A stretch of DNA of 45,433 nucleotides from NCBI GenBank assembly GCA_945285405.1, contig CALYQJ010000014.1, forward strand, positions 1 to 45,433, in the 5' to 3' direction. A model generated the notes under the pieces. The model did not search any database and was not told where the DNA came from. It was given only the letters and a program-made list of their open reading frames with translations. Source of the DNA: an uncultured Lactobacillaceae bacterium. GTDB taxonomy: Bacteria; Bacillota; Bacilli; Lactobacillales; Lactobacillaceae. Made by a program: the position numbers and the translations under genes. Shown in pieces: positions 15,508 to 24,394 of this stretch; the stretch's first letter is position 1, and the number at the start of each line of letters is the position of its first letter.

Positions 15508-18165
15508 ATGAGACATAAAAATATTTTGCTGTTGGTATTAATTGAGTCTTTATTGTTATTTTGTTGTGGTATGGCAATCAACCATTCAGTTCTCATTAAA
15601 GCCCAAGATGTAAATCAAGAATCTAAATTAACGTTTAATCAACCAAATAAGGTGGTTGCAGCACCAAATAAATTAACGAATTCTTTAGTACGAACGACAA
15701 ATGCGGTTCAAGTTAAAGATTATAAAAGCAACGCTGTATTGGGGCAAATTGAATTAGGAAATGCGGGGATCGTACCAATTACTAGTTTGGCTAGTGCTTT
15801 GTTTGATGCTCAAGTTAGTACAATTGGTCAAATTCAACTTAACGGGGTCGAGTATTATTTAGTTCCCAGTGATGGTCACTCTTTAAATCCGGTTATCCCA
15901 GATGATAGCACTTGGTTTTGGGGAACTTCAGCAAATAACGCTTCTGACTATGCAACTTTTATTACTAATAATGCCACTGGTTTGGCTAATGGAACAATTT
16001 ATTTACGGGCGGTATTAGCCTGTGCAGTACAATTTAAAGATATTAACACCGGAGAGGTTCTTAAAAGTATTGATTTAAGAAATTATAATAATAATTTATT
16101 TCAACCCTTAAATAATTTCTTTAAAAGTATTTATGTTAGTTCTCAAGCGCAAATCGGAATTATAAATAGTGCAGGAGAGCGAAATAATTATACAATTGTA
16201 CCTGAAGATGGGACTTCGACTAATCCTTTATTAAGTACTGGGCAATGGTTTAAAGGGGTTCCTTTAACTAATAGTGCAACTTTGTTGGACTTGTTGGCTA
16301 ATTATGGATCACAACTCAAAAATGGAACGGTTTACTTACAGGTAAAACCAACTGTAGAACAAGATGACTTAAGTGCTCCTTTTTCTGAAAAGAAATTAGA
16401 CTTTAATCAAAATTATGATTGGGAATTAAAGGCTTCTTTAAATAGCGGATTAGGAGCTATAAATGATATTGCTTTTTGTTTTGATGTCACTGGTTCAGTA
16501 AGTAGTTATATTGGAAATTTTGCTGATGCTTTAGGTGGTGATAGTAGTAATACAAATCCAGGTTTTATTGAGTACTTAAGATCGACTGGGGGAGTAAATA
16601 ATCGCTATGGAGTTACAAATTTTGGCGATTATTATGCAGATACTCCAAGAACTGGTTGGTTTTTTAAAAACGACTACTTAGTAAAGAATAATAAATTGGG
16701 TGATGGTTCCGGCTTTTATCCGGCAGATACACCGGAACAGTTGCAAGATGTTAAAAATGATATGCGTAATTATGTGCAGAATGTTTGGGGTGGTGATGCC
16801 CCTGAAGATTCTATTTATGCGGCGATGCGGACGATGGATGAGTTTAAATGGCGCCGTGATGCTAAACGAAGTTTAGTTGTTTTTACTGATGTCTCTTCCA
16901 AAACCCGTAATTATATTACGGTTGGGGGTTATCCCGTAACTTTAGCGGGGATGGAAGGCTTGGCGGCAAGTAAAGGTATTCGTTTGGTTTGGTTGGGATC
17001 ATATGCAACTTATGATAATACGAATGTCGATGCTGGAGATCGAGCTGGTTGTGTAACCATAACGAATATTCAAACGCACGTCAATTACAACTATAATTCA
17101 CCCATTAAATATAATTCGGCGGGTGTTACCGTAGCTGACTTTAAGAACCTTCTCCTTGACACCGTAATTTTATTAACTAAAAATAAAAAATATAAATATA
17201 CATATCGTGTTGATTCTCCTGTTTATGTGTCAGATGGTGCACCATCGCATGATATTAAAAATATTACAGTGACCCCTTCAGCTTCAACCGTGGTTACCGG
17301 TACTGATACCCCTTCAGCCACTAGCGACGGACCATATTTCCAATTAGATAATTATGAAGCTAATCATTTTAATGGACAATTTAATGTTCATGCAACGACG
17401 GTTGCTAATCCAGCGCGATTGAATGATAAAACGAAAGTGGTAATTCATTACTATCGTGATGGCGTTGAAAATGTAAATGCCAAACAAACTCTTTATTTAG
17501 GACCTTATCCTAACGTTAATTCACGAACTTCTTTAAGGGCGGTGCCCAATTTTGACTTTGGGACTAATTTAATTTCGCAAAATTATAGTTATAATATGAA
17601 TAATGAAATTAGTCCGATTGCAACTCAAGGTAAAGAATTGGCATTAACAATAGAAAATGATCAAAATCCAAGTGCTTCAGGTTCTGTGGGCGATTTTTTA
17701 AAAACGGGAGTTGCAGCAAAACCGGTTAAAAGAGGGGTTGTAATCACTGATGGTAGTCTAGATTTAGATACTGGTTGGCAATTGGAAACTAGTTTAAATA
17801 ATTTAAAAACTAATTCTGGTCAAGCAGTTAATGATCAACAAGTTAAAGTTAAAATCAATCATCCGTTACTCCAAGGAATTACTGATTTAGGACAAACTCC
17901 AAGTAATTCTAGTTTTAATATCGGTTGTAAGCCCACAATTTATTCATCCGAAATTATTAATAATGGACCAGCAGCAATTATTGCTAATAGCTTTAATGAA
18001 AGTGATCCTAATAATACTGCAGTAGGCAGTTGGTTTATTAATTTTGAAAATGCGAATTCAGCACAATTAATTTTCCCACTTAGAGTCTTAGATAACCTTG
18101 GAGCGAGTCGTAATCTTTCGGTCAAGGGTACTTTGACTTGGACGTTGCTTAGTAAAACACCATAA
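15508..18165 (+). CDS. Secreted WxL protein with integrin-beta-like vWA domain (paralogue 1)
   Basis: The 885-residue protein has a signal peptide (about 1-32) and two related modules (about 66-170 and 173-280) that share the pattern YxxVPxDGxSxNP. A vWA domain (about 315-560) has a MIDAS-type DVTGS (326-330), GGDAPED (428-434) and LVVFTD (456-461). Its DAPE...AAM...WR.DA...LVVFTD spacing resembles the integrin beta I-like domain. The C-terminus (about 670-885) is a WxL domain: VPNFDFG, the motif W757-Q-L and the closing TLTWTLL. WxL domains bind peptidoglycan non-covalently. The role is probably adhesion, by inference. ATG 15508 is 14 bases after AAAGGGGG; a nearer TTG frame stops at once. 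A paralogue follows in tandem. Confidence 0.85.
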   Translation: MRHKNILLLVLIESLLLFCCGMAINHSVLIKAQDVNQESKLTFNQPNKVVAAPNKLTNSLVRTTNAVQVKDYKSNAVLGQIELGNAGIVPITSLASALFDAQVSTIGQIQLNGVEYYLVPSDGHSLNPVIPDDSTWFWGTSANNASDYATFITNNATGLANGTIYLRAVLACAVQFKDINTGEVLKSIDLRNYNNNLFQPLNNFFKSIYVSSQAQIGIINSAGERNNYTIVPEDGTSTNPLLSTGQWFKGVPLTNSATLLDLLANYGSQLKNGTVYLQVKPTVEQDDLSAPFSEKKLDFNQNYDWELKASLNSGLGAINDIAFCFDVTGSVSSYIGNFADALGGDSSNTNPGFIEYLRSTGGVNNRYGVTNFGDYYADTPRTGWFFKNDYLVKNNKLGDGSGFYPADTPEQLQDVKNDMRNYVQNVWGGDAPEDSIYAAMRTMDEFKWRRDAKRSLVVFTDVSSKTRNYITVGGYPVTLAGMEGLAASKGIRLVWLGSYATYDNTNVDAGDRAGCVTITNIQTHVNYNYNSPIKYNSAGVTVADFKNLLLDTVILLTKNKKYKYTYRVDSPVYVSDGAPSHDIKNITVTPSASTVVTGTDTPSATSDGPYFQLDNYEANHFNGQFNVHATTVANPARLNDKTKVVIHYYRDGVENVNAKQTLYLGPYPNVNSRTSLRAVPNFDFGTNLISQNYSYNMNNEISPIATQGKELALTIENDQNPSASGSVGDFLKTGVAAKPVKRGVVITDGSLDLDTGWQLETSLNNLKTNSGQAVNDQQVKVKINHPLLQGITDLGQTPSNSSFNIGCKPTIYSSEIINNGPAAIIANSFNESDPNNTAVGSWFINFENANSAQLIFPLRVLDNLGASRNLSVKGTLTWTLLSKTP

Positions 18166-18177
18166 TGTTAAAACGAA

Positions 18178-18204
18178 TAAGCCACCTAGCGGCTTTTTTT
18201 TTTT
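18178..18204 (+). terminator. Intrinsic terminator between the tandem WxL genes
   Basis: AAGCC (18179-18183) pairs with GGCTT (18191-18195), followed by about ten T. The two paralogues are therefore probably separate transcripts. Confidence 0.75.
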
Positions 18205-18331
18205 GGAGTTAATATCGTATTTTTTATTATTTATAATATTTTTTTATAAGAATGAAATATCTATCCAACATTTTTCAACTAAAATAGTAAAAATTAGATA
18301 ATTATTATATTTGAAAAAGAAAGACTCTTTA

Positions 18332-20956
18332 ATGATCAAAAAAAAAATTAATTGGCGAATGTTAGGATATTGTCTAAGCTGTTTCATTTTTTTGGTGAGT
18401 TTAATTAAATTTGGAATTAGCGGGCGTGGATTTAATCTTAATTTCACCAGAATTCAGCCAGTTGCTGCTAGTCCCGCTGTTAAATCAACGACATCCGTTC
18501 AAGTTAAAGATTATAAAAATGGTAACGTTTTGGGTCGGCTGGTACTAGGAAATGCTGGCGAATTACCAATCACCAGTTTAGCAAGTGCACTTTTTAATGC
18601 GCAAGTTAGTAATATTGGGCAAATTCAAATTAATGGCAGTGAATATTACTTGGTACCTAGTGATGGTCATTCATTAAATCCTTTACTTCCCGATACTGGT
18701 ACTTGGTTTTGGGGGAGCAGTGCCAATAATGCGATCAATTATGAAACTTTTGTTACTAATAATGCAAGCGGCTTAGCTAACGGAAGTATTTATTTACGGG
18801 CGGTATTGGTTGCCGAAATTCAATTTAAAGATATCAACTCGAATACGATAATCAAAAGCATGGATTTAAGAAATTATGAAAATAATAGCTTGTATCAACC
18901 ATTAAATAATTTTTTTAGAAGTATTTTAGTTAGTCCCACCGCTTGCTTAAGTATCAATAACAGTACGGGAGAAAAAAAAAGTTATACAATTGTGCCTGAA
19001 GATGGGACTGCGACTAATCCTTTATTAACTAGTGGAATTTGGTTTAAAAACACTAATTTAACCAATGGTGCTACTTTATTGGATTTACTGGCTAATTACG
19101 GCAGCCAAATAAAAAATGGTACGGTTTATTTACAAGTTAACCTAACAAAAGAAGAAGATAATATTGTTACTCCTTTTATTGAAAAGAAATTAGATTATGG
19201 TAAAACTTATGACTGGAATGCAGTTGCATCTTTAAATTCTGGATTAGGAGAAACTAATGATATTGCTTTTTGTTTTGATGTTACCGGGTCAGTAGCTCCG
19301 TTTATTCAAAACTTTGCTAATGCTTTAGGTGGTACGGGAAGTACTAGCGATCCAGGTTTTATCGATTATTTAAAATCTTCTGGGGGGACTAGTAATCGTT
19401 ATGGCGTAACTAACTTTGGGGATTATTATGCAGATAGAGCAACTGGTTGGTTTTTTAAAAATGACTACTTAGTAAATCGAAATATTTTGGGAGATGGCTC
19501 CGGATTTTACTTCGCAGAAAATGATGAGCAGTTAAATAACGTTAAAAATAATATACGTAATTATCGGCGTAATATTATCGGTGGTGATTATCCAGAAGAT
19601 TCCATTTATGCGGCGATGCGTACGATTAGTGAATTTAAATGGCGTGATACTGCTAAAAGGGTTCTTGTTCTTTTTACTGATACTTCTTCTAAAACTCGTC
19701 GTTATCTTACAGTAGATGGATATCCCATCACTTTAGCGGGATTAGACGGATTAGTTGCTAGTAAAAATATTCGTCTAATATGGTTGGGTGCTTTCAAGTC
19801 AAATAATAGTACGTCTATTTCTGATCAACCAAATACGGGTGTCGAAACCTTAACTAATATTCAAACCCATGTGAATTATAATTATAATTCGACAATTCAA
19901 TATAATGCTAAAAATGATACGCTTCCGGCATATAAAGAGTTACTTATGAATACGGTTCTTTTAATGAATGGGGATAAAAGATATAAATATACTTATCACG
20001 TTGATCAACCAGTTTACTTATCTGACGGTTCTCCTTCAAGTGATATAAGTACAATTAGGGTCACACCATCAACCGATACCGAGCTGACTGGAATGGATTC
20101 TCCCTCCTCAACCAGTGATGGAGCTTACTTTAATTTGACTAATATTAAAGCTTCCCAATTGAATGGTAAATTTAATGTGCATTTAACCACGGTGGCCAAT
20201 CCTGCTCGTTATAATGATAAAACGATGGTTGTAATTCACTATTATCGTGATGGCGTGGAAGATTTAGCCGCTAAGCAAACTTTATTTTTAGGGCCGGTAC
20301 CTGATGTTAATCGTCGTACTTCATTACGCGCAGTTCCTAATTTTGACTTTGGAGTTAACCTAATTGGAGATAAAGAAACTTTTGTGATGAGTAATGCGGT
20401 TAGTTCTCCTGAATCTCAAGGACGTCAACTAGCATTAACACCAGTTAATGATCAAAATTCCACCATCGCTGGTTCTGTGGGTGACTTTTTGCAAACAGGT
20501 GTCGCAACTAGTCCCATAAAAAGAGGAGTTGTCTTAACTGATGGTGTTTTAGATCAGGAAACAAGTTGGCAGTTGGAAATTAGTTTTAATAATTTGCGGA
20601 CTAACTTTGGGCAAGCGGTTAATGATCAACGAGTGAAAATTAAACTTGATCAACCACAAGTCCAAGGAATTACCGATTTAGGACAGACCCGGCAGAATTC
20701 GAGTTTTAATGTTGGTAGTAAACCAACGACCTTTACTAGTGAAGTTATTAACAATGGTCCGGCAGTAATAGTGGCTTATAGTTTTAATATTAGTGATCCA
20801 GCAAGCAATGCGGTGGGAAGTTGGTTTATTAATTTTGAAAATGCTAAATCGGCTCAATTAATATTTCCGCATGAAGTTTTAAATGGTCTTAATTCAGGCG
20901 CTAATCTTCTTGTTAAAGGGACTTTAACCTGGACTTTATTAAATAAAACACCTTAA
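18332..20956 (+). CDS. Secreted WxL protein with integrin-beta-like vWA domain (paralogue 2)
   Basis: This 874-residue protein shares the whole architecture of its upstream neighbour: signal peptide, two YxxVPxDGxxxNP modules, vWA with DVTGS, GGDYPEDS and LVLFTD, and a C-terminal WxL domain (VPNFDFG, SWQLE, GTLTWTLL). Identity is high and collinear, so the pair arose by tandem duplication. The N-terminal ~60 residues and parts of the vWA top loops differ most. I prefer ATG 18332, which gives the signal peptide MIKKKINWRMLGYC. A TTG at 18311 is in frame but has no ribosome site; both candidate sites are weak. No typical promoter is evident in the 145-base gap. Confidence 0.83.
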   Translation: MIKKKINWRMLGYCLSCFIFLVSLIKFGISGRGFNLNFTRIQPVAASPAVKSTTSVQVKDYKNGNVLGRLVLGNAGELPITSLASALFNAQVSNIGQIQINGSEYYLVPSDGHSLNPLLPDTGTWFWGSSANNAINYETFVTNNASGLANGSIYLRAVLVAEIQFKDINSNTIIKSMDLRNYENNSLYQPLNNFFRSILVSPTACLSINNSTGEKKSYTIVPEDGTATNPLLTSGIWFKNTNLTNGATLLDLLANYGSQIKNGTVYLQVNLTKEEDNIVTPFIEKKLDYGKTYDWNAVASLNSGLGETNDIAFCFDVTGSVAPFIQNFANALGGTGSTSDPGFIDYLKSSGGTSNRYGVTNFGDYYADRATGWFFKNDYLVNRNILGDGSGFYFAENDEQLNNVKNNIRNYRRNIIGGDYPEDSIYAAMRTISEFKWRDTAKRVLVLFTDTSSKTRRYLTVDGYPITLAGLDGLVASKNIRLIWLGAFKSNNSTSISDQPNTGVETLTNIQTHVNYNYNSTIQYNAKNDTLPAYKELLMNTVLLMNGDKRYKYTYHVDQPVYLSDGSPSSDISTIRVTPSTDTELTGMDSPSSTSDGAYFNLTNIKASQLNGKFNVHLTTVANPARYNDKTMVVIHYYRDGVEDLAAKQTLFLGPVPDVNRRTSLRAVPNFDFGVNLIGDKETFVMSNAVSSPESQGRQLALTPVNDQNSTIAGSVGDFLQTGVATSPIKRGVVLTDGVLDQETSWQLEISFNNLRTNFGQAVNDQRVKIKLDQPQVQGITDLGQTRQNSSFNVGSKPTTFTSEVINNGPAVIVAYSFNISDPASNAVGSWFINFENAKSAQLIFPHEVLNGLNSGANLLVKGTLTWTLLNKTP

Positions 20957-21032
20957 AGGATTAAATCATTAACTGGGCGGAGTCTTATTTTATAATTTAT
21001 TTAACTTAATTGAATTATTTTGCTAAAGTAGC

Positions 21033-21067
21033 TTAACGTTGTCGACTTTATTTGATGGCGTTTTTTT
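21033..21067 (+). terminator. Intrinsic terminator after the second WxL gene
   Basis: AACGTTGTC (21035-21043) pairs, with three G-T wobbles, with GATGGCGTT (21054-21062), followed by a T run. Confidence 0.7.
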
Positions 21068-21080
21068 ATTTTTAAAACAT

Positions 21081-21109
21081 TTGACACATTTAATGTAAAC
21101 GAATACAAT
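21081..21109 (+). promoter_or_regulatory. Sigma-A promoter of the deglycase/PTS operon
   Basis: TTGACA (21081-21086) is a perfect -35, and TACAAT (21104-21109) follows after 17 bases. It is the best promoter in the window and lies 52 bases before the deglycase start. Confidence 0.85.
21094..21107 (+). promoter_or_regulatory. cre box inside the deglycase/PTS promoter
   Basis: TGTAAACGAATACA matches 13 of 14 positions of TGWAANCGNTNWCA. It fills the spacer and overlaps the -10, so CcpA binding should exclude RNA polymerase. Confidence 0.8.
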
Positions 21110-21161
21110 AGATTTGTAAAAAATAAGACAACCTAAGATGTATTCTGGAGGATAGAAAATT

Positions 21162-22136
21162 ATGCAAAATAAAAATAAAGAAATTGCTCAACGAGTTGTA
21201 AAACATAATGACGGCAAGATTAATAGCGTGTATTATACTGCTTGTGGGGGCTCTTTAGTGGATATGTATCCCTCATATTATTTCTTACAAGCTGAAGCAA
21301 AAAACCTTTCTACTGGGTGGTATACTTCCAATGAATTTGATCATGTAACTCCCAAAAAACTAGGGGCAAATTCAATTGTTTTTGTTTGTTCTCATAGTGG
21401 TAATACCCCTGAAGCAGTGGAAGCGGCAAGAATTGCTCAAGAAAAAGGGGCTGTAACCATCGCTTTAACGTTTAACCCGCAAGCTAAACTTTTAAATTAT
21501 GCCGATGAAAAAATTGTCTACGAATGGGGAAATGAACTAGAAGTAGTTAATAATCCGATGGCAATTATGTTGGATATTACTTCGCAAATTTTAGCAGCGT
21601 TAGAAGATTATGATAAATTACCGGAATTTGCTGACGGTTTTGCTAAAATCGATACTATTGTGACTAATGCGGTTAAACAAGTGCAACCACGGACTAAAGC
21701 TTTTGCCCAAAAATATCAAAATGAACCTTTATTTTATGTTTTAGGTAGTGGTCCTACTTTTGGTCATACTTATGGTTTTGCGATTTGTAGTTTAATGGAA
21801 ATGCAGTGGTTAGATGCGGCAGCCATTCATTCTGGCGAATATTTCCATGGTCCATTTGAAGTTACGGACAAAGATAAACCATATATTGTAATGGAAAGTT
21901 TAGGGCGAACTCGCGACTTAGATGAAAGGGCAATTAAGTTCTTAAATAAGTATGCGGCTAAAGTAGAAGTTGTTGATGCTAAAGAGCTTGGTCTTGATTT
22001 AATTGACAGTGAAGTTGCTGAATATTTCAACCCAGTTCTCTTCTATACGGTAATGTGTGAATATCGGGCTAAATTAGCTGATATACATCAGCATTCACTT
22101 GATGTACGCCGTTATATGGGCAAAGTTGAATATTAA
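21162..22136 (+). CDS. SIS-domain sugar-amine-6-phosphate deglycase (FrlB/GfrF-like)
   Basis: The 324-residue protein has two SIS domains. The first starts at YYTACGGSLVD, has the Ser-rich phosphosugar loop CSHSGNTPE and ends near LEDYD. The second starts at YVLGSGPTFG, with EMQWLDAAAIHSGEYFHGPFE and the C-terminal DVRRYMGKVEY, which closely resembles the DERRYYGGLVEY end of E. coli FrlB. FrlB and GfrF cleave fructoselysine- or glucoselysine-6-phosphate to a hexose phosphate and lysine. The gene heads an operon with a complete mannose-family PTS, as in Salmonella gfr, so it probably processes imported Amadori products. The exact amine is not readable. A strong promoter with an embedded cre box precedes it, and GGAGG lies before the ATG. 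Confidence 0.82.
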   Translation: MQNKNKEIAQRVVKHNDGKINSVYYTACGGSLVDMYPSYYFLQAEAKNLSTGWYTSNEFDHVTPKKLGANSIVFVCSHSGNTPEAVEAARIAQEKGAVTIALTFNPQAKLLNYADEKIVYEWGNELEVVNNPMAIMLDITSQILAALEDYDKLPEFADGFAKIDTIVTNAVKQVQPRTKAFAQKYQNEPLFYVLGSGPTFGHTYGFAICSLMEMQWLDAAAIHSGEYFHGPFEVTDKDKPYIVMESLGRTRDLDERAIKFLNKYAAKVEVVDAKELGLDLIDSEVAEYFNPVLFYTVMCEYRAKLADIHQHSLDVRRYMGKVEY

Positions 22137-22140
22137 GGCC

Positions 22141-22284
22141 TAGTTTTTACAACGATTACTGATTATTATTATTACATCAGGTTGTTGCTTAGTTATAATT
22201 AGGGTGGTTACTGGAATTGACTTTAAATCAAGGTAATCAATGTCTTAGTTAGTTACGGCTTAATTTAGAAAGGAATAACTTGGT
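22141..22284 (+). promoter_or_regulatory. Intra-operon leader with hairpin and candidate internal promoter
   Basis: The 148-base gap between the deglycase and EIIB is long for this compact operon. ACAAC and CTGAT in 22150-22164 can pair with ATCAG and GTTGT in 22176-22185, with a 5-base bulge and no T run. A candidate promoter TTACAT (22172-22177), 16 bases, TATAAT (22194-22199) overlaps the hairpin. TTAGTTA half-sites lie near 22244-22254 and recall the palindrome before the GntR gene. Confidence 0.35.
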
Positions 22285-22770
22285 ATGATAAAACTTTTTC
22301 GGGTTGACCATCGCTTATTGCACGGCCAAGTAGCAGTATCTTGGTATGGAGCACTCGGGGCAAATTGTATTTTGATTGCAAATGATCAAGTACCAAAAGA
22401 TGCAATTCGCAAGGCTTCAATTAAGATGGCTAAACCCTCAGGTAGTAAATTAGTAATGCAAAGTATTGAGCGGAGTATTGAATCGTTAAATAGCGGCATT
22501 ACTGATAAGTATAATTTAATGATTATCGTCGAAAGTATCACCGATGCTCATCGCTTAATTAGCGGCATGAAGCATAAGCCGGCAGTTCTCAATTTAGGGG
22601 GGACTAAAGAAACGGATCAAACACGAATTTTAGCTCCGGCGGTTAATACTAGTGATGATGATGAAAAGAAGTTAGCAGATTTAATTGCTCAGGGAGTTAA
22701 GATTGAAGTTCAACAAGTTTCAACTTCCAAAATAAAGGAGATTAAACCCAACGATCTTCACCTGGGCTAG
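22285..22770 (+). CDS. Mannose-family PTS EIIB (fructosamine-type operon)
   Basis: The 161-residue EIIB carries the phosphorylated His in DHRLLHGQVAVSW and the ILIANDQVPKD segment. It takes phosphate from the EIIA encoded at the end of the operon and phosphorylates the sugar during transport by EIICD. AGAAAGGAAT precedes the ATG. It is followed after 11 bases by EIIC. It is clearly a paralogue of, not a copy of, the EIIB at 12275. Confidence 0.9.
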   Translation: MIKLFRVDHRLLHGQVAVSWYGALGANCILIANDQVPKDAIRKASIKMAKPSGSKLVMQSIERSIESLNSGITDKYNLMIIVESITDAHRLISGMKHKPAVLNLGGTKETDQTRILAPAVNTSDDDEKKLADLIAQGVKIEVQQVSTSKIKEIKPNDLHLG

Positions 22771-22781
22771 GGGGAAAATAT

Positions 22782-23573
22782 ATGCTGGTAAAAACGCTTT
22801 TAATTGGACTTGTATCCCTAGTGGGATATAGTGAATACTTTTTAACTGGCGCTTCAATGATTTTTCGACCAATTGCTTTAGCGCCACTAGTTGGTTTAGT
22901 TTTGGGTGATGTCGGGGAAGCAATCAAAGTTGGTGCCGCTATGGAATTGGCTTATATCGGTGTTGTCGAAGTCGGAATTTCAACACCCCAGGATATGGTT
23001 TCCGCTTCCGTTTTAGGGACAGCCTTTGCCCTATCAACTGGGAAGGGAATTTCGGCAGCCTTAACTTTTGGCTTACCTTTATCAATGTTAGTTTTAATTG
23101 TTCAAAATGTAATGTATATTTTTGTAGCGCCAATCTACGTTAATAAAATGGATGAATATGCAAAAGAAGGTAAAGATCATCAATTGAGTATGCTAGCTTT
23201 TTGGGGTGGTACTGCGGTTAACTTCATTCCATCCGTAATCTTTATTATGTTAGCATTTTACTTTGGTACCGGCTTCTCCAAACAAATTATTAATGCAATT
23301 CCGCAATTTGTGCAAGATGGGCTAGTTGTTGCTAGTGGGTTATTACCAGCTTTTGGTTTTGCCTTATTGATTCAACAAATGCTGCGCAAGGATATTGTGC
23401 CTTATATGATTTTAGGTTTTGCGTTAACTGCATATTTAAAGATTCCCATCATTGGGATTGCCATCTTTGGTTTAGTAATTGTAATGATTATTTACTACAA
23501 TGAAGTTAAAATGAAAAAGAAATTTGATTCAATTGGGGGAGGAATCGACGATGACGACGACGAAAACTTCTAA
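22782..23573 (+). CDS. Mannose-family PTS EIIC (fructosamine-type operon)
   Basis: The 263-residue hydrophobic channel subunit has the family segment RPIALAPLVGLVLGDVGEAIKVG. It ends in an acidic tail (GIDDDDDENF) whose codons overlap the first 23 bases of EIID in another frame. The ATG follows AGGGGGAAA. It forms the membrane complex with EIID, and the substrate is probably a glycated amine, judged from the deglycase at the head of the operon. Confidence 0.9.
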   Translation: MLVKTLLIGLVSLVGYSEYFLTGASMIFRPIALAPLVGLVLGDVGEAIKVGAAMELAYIGVVEVGISTPQDMVSASVLGTAFALSTGKGISAALTFGLPLSMLVLIVQNVMYIFVAPIYVNKMDEYAKEGKDHQLSMLAFWGGTAVNFIPSVIFIMLAFYFGTGFSKQIINAIPQFVQDGLVVASGLLPAFGFALLIQQMLRKDIVPYMILGFALTAYLKIPIIGIAIFGLVIVMIIYYNEVKMKKKFDSIGGGIDDDDDENF

Positions 23574-24378
23574 TGCTGAAATGCGCAAAGCGCTTTGGTC
23601 TACTTTTTGGCGTTCTTTTGCCGCCAATGCTCCTTGGGAATTAACGCGACAAGAAGCAACGGGATATGCCTTTAGTATGGTTCCTTCTTTAAGAGTAATT
23701 TATCGTGATGATCCCAATGGTAAAGCTAAAGCCCTGCAACGACACATGCAATTTTTTAATATTACTAATGTATTGTTGCCGTTAGTTTTAGGTACTTCCA
23801 TCGCGATGGAAGAAGAAAATCATCAAAATCCTAATTTTGATCCGGAGCTGATTAACAATGTTAAGGTAAGCTTAATGGGTCCTTTATCCGCAATCGGAGA
23901 TTCAATGTTTTTGACCACATGGCGGGTAATTTGTATGGGACTTGCCATTGGTTTATGCCAGCAAGGCAATATCTTAGGTCCAATTCTATTTATGGCTTCT
24001 TATAATATCGTAACCATTGCAGTGCGTTGGTTTGGTTTAAAGATTGGTTACGAAGAAGGAACCAAGTTTATTCAACGAGTTAGTGATTCAAATATTATTC
24101 AGAGTATTTCCGATAAAGCGGCAATTTTAGGGATGATGGTTGTTGGTGCAATGATTCCGACTTATGTAGTTTTGAATTCACCAATAAAGATTGGTACTGG
24201 TAAAGCTGCAATATCCTTGGTTAAAACGTTGGATCAAATTGTTCCTTCCATGCTCCCTTTGATTGCGACTTTGATTGTGCTTTGGATGGTACGTAAAAAA
24301 TGGAAAGTTGCTTGGATTTTAGTTATTATCGTGGCATTTAGCATTATTGGAACTTGGCTTCATATTTTAGCACCATAG
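23551..24378 (+). CDS. Mannose-family PTS EIID (fructosamine-type operon)
   Basis: The 275-residue EIID has the TRQEATGYAFSMVPSL signature near residue 25, SIAMEEEN and SLMGPLSAIGDSMF. I start it at ATG 23551, about nine bases after GGGGAGG. An upstream in-frame TTG at 23524 lacks such a site and would add nine residues inside the EIIC gene. With this start it overlaps EIIC by 23 bases. EIIA follows 16 bases after the stop. Confidence 0.9.
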   Translation: MTTTKTSNAEMRKALWSTFWRSFAANAPWELTRQEATGYAFSMVPSLRVIYRDDPNGKAKALQRHMQFFNITNVLLPLVLGTSIAMEEENHQNPNFDPELINNVKVSLMGPLSAIGDSMFLTTWRVICMGLAIGLCQQGNILGPILFMASYNIVTIAVRWFGLKIGYEEGTKFIQRVSDSNIIQSISDKAAILGMMVVGAMIPTYVVLNSPIKIGTGKAAISLVKTLDQIVPSMLPLIATLIVLWMVRKKWKVAWILVIIVAFSIIGTWLHILAP

Positions 24379-24394
24379 TTGAGGAGGCTTGTAA

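Noticed and set aside
22720-23133. Several minus-strand frames of 60-67 codons
   Set aside because: They overlap each other and the mannose-family EIIC gene, with no ribosome sites or domain motifs.
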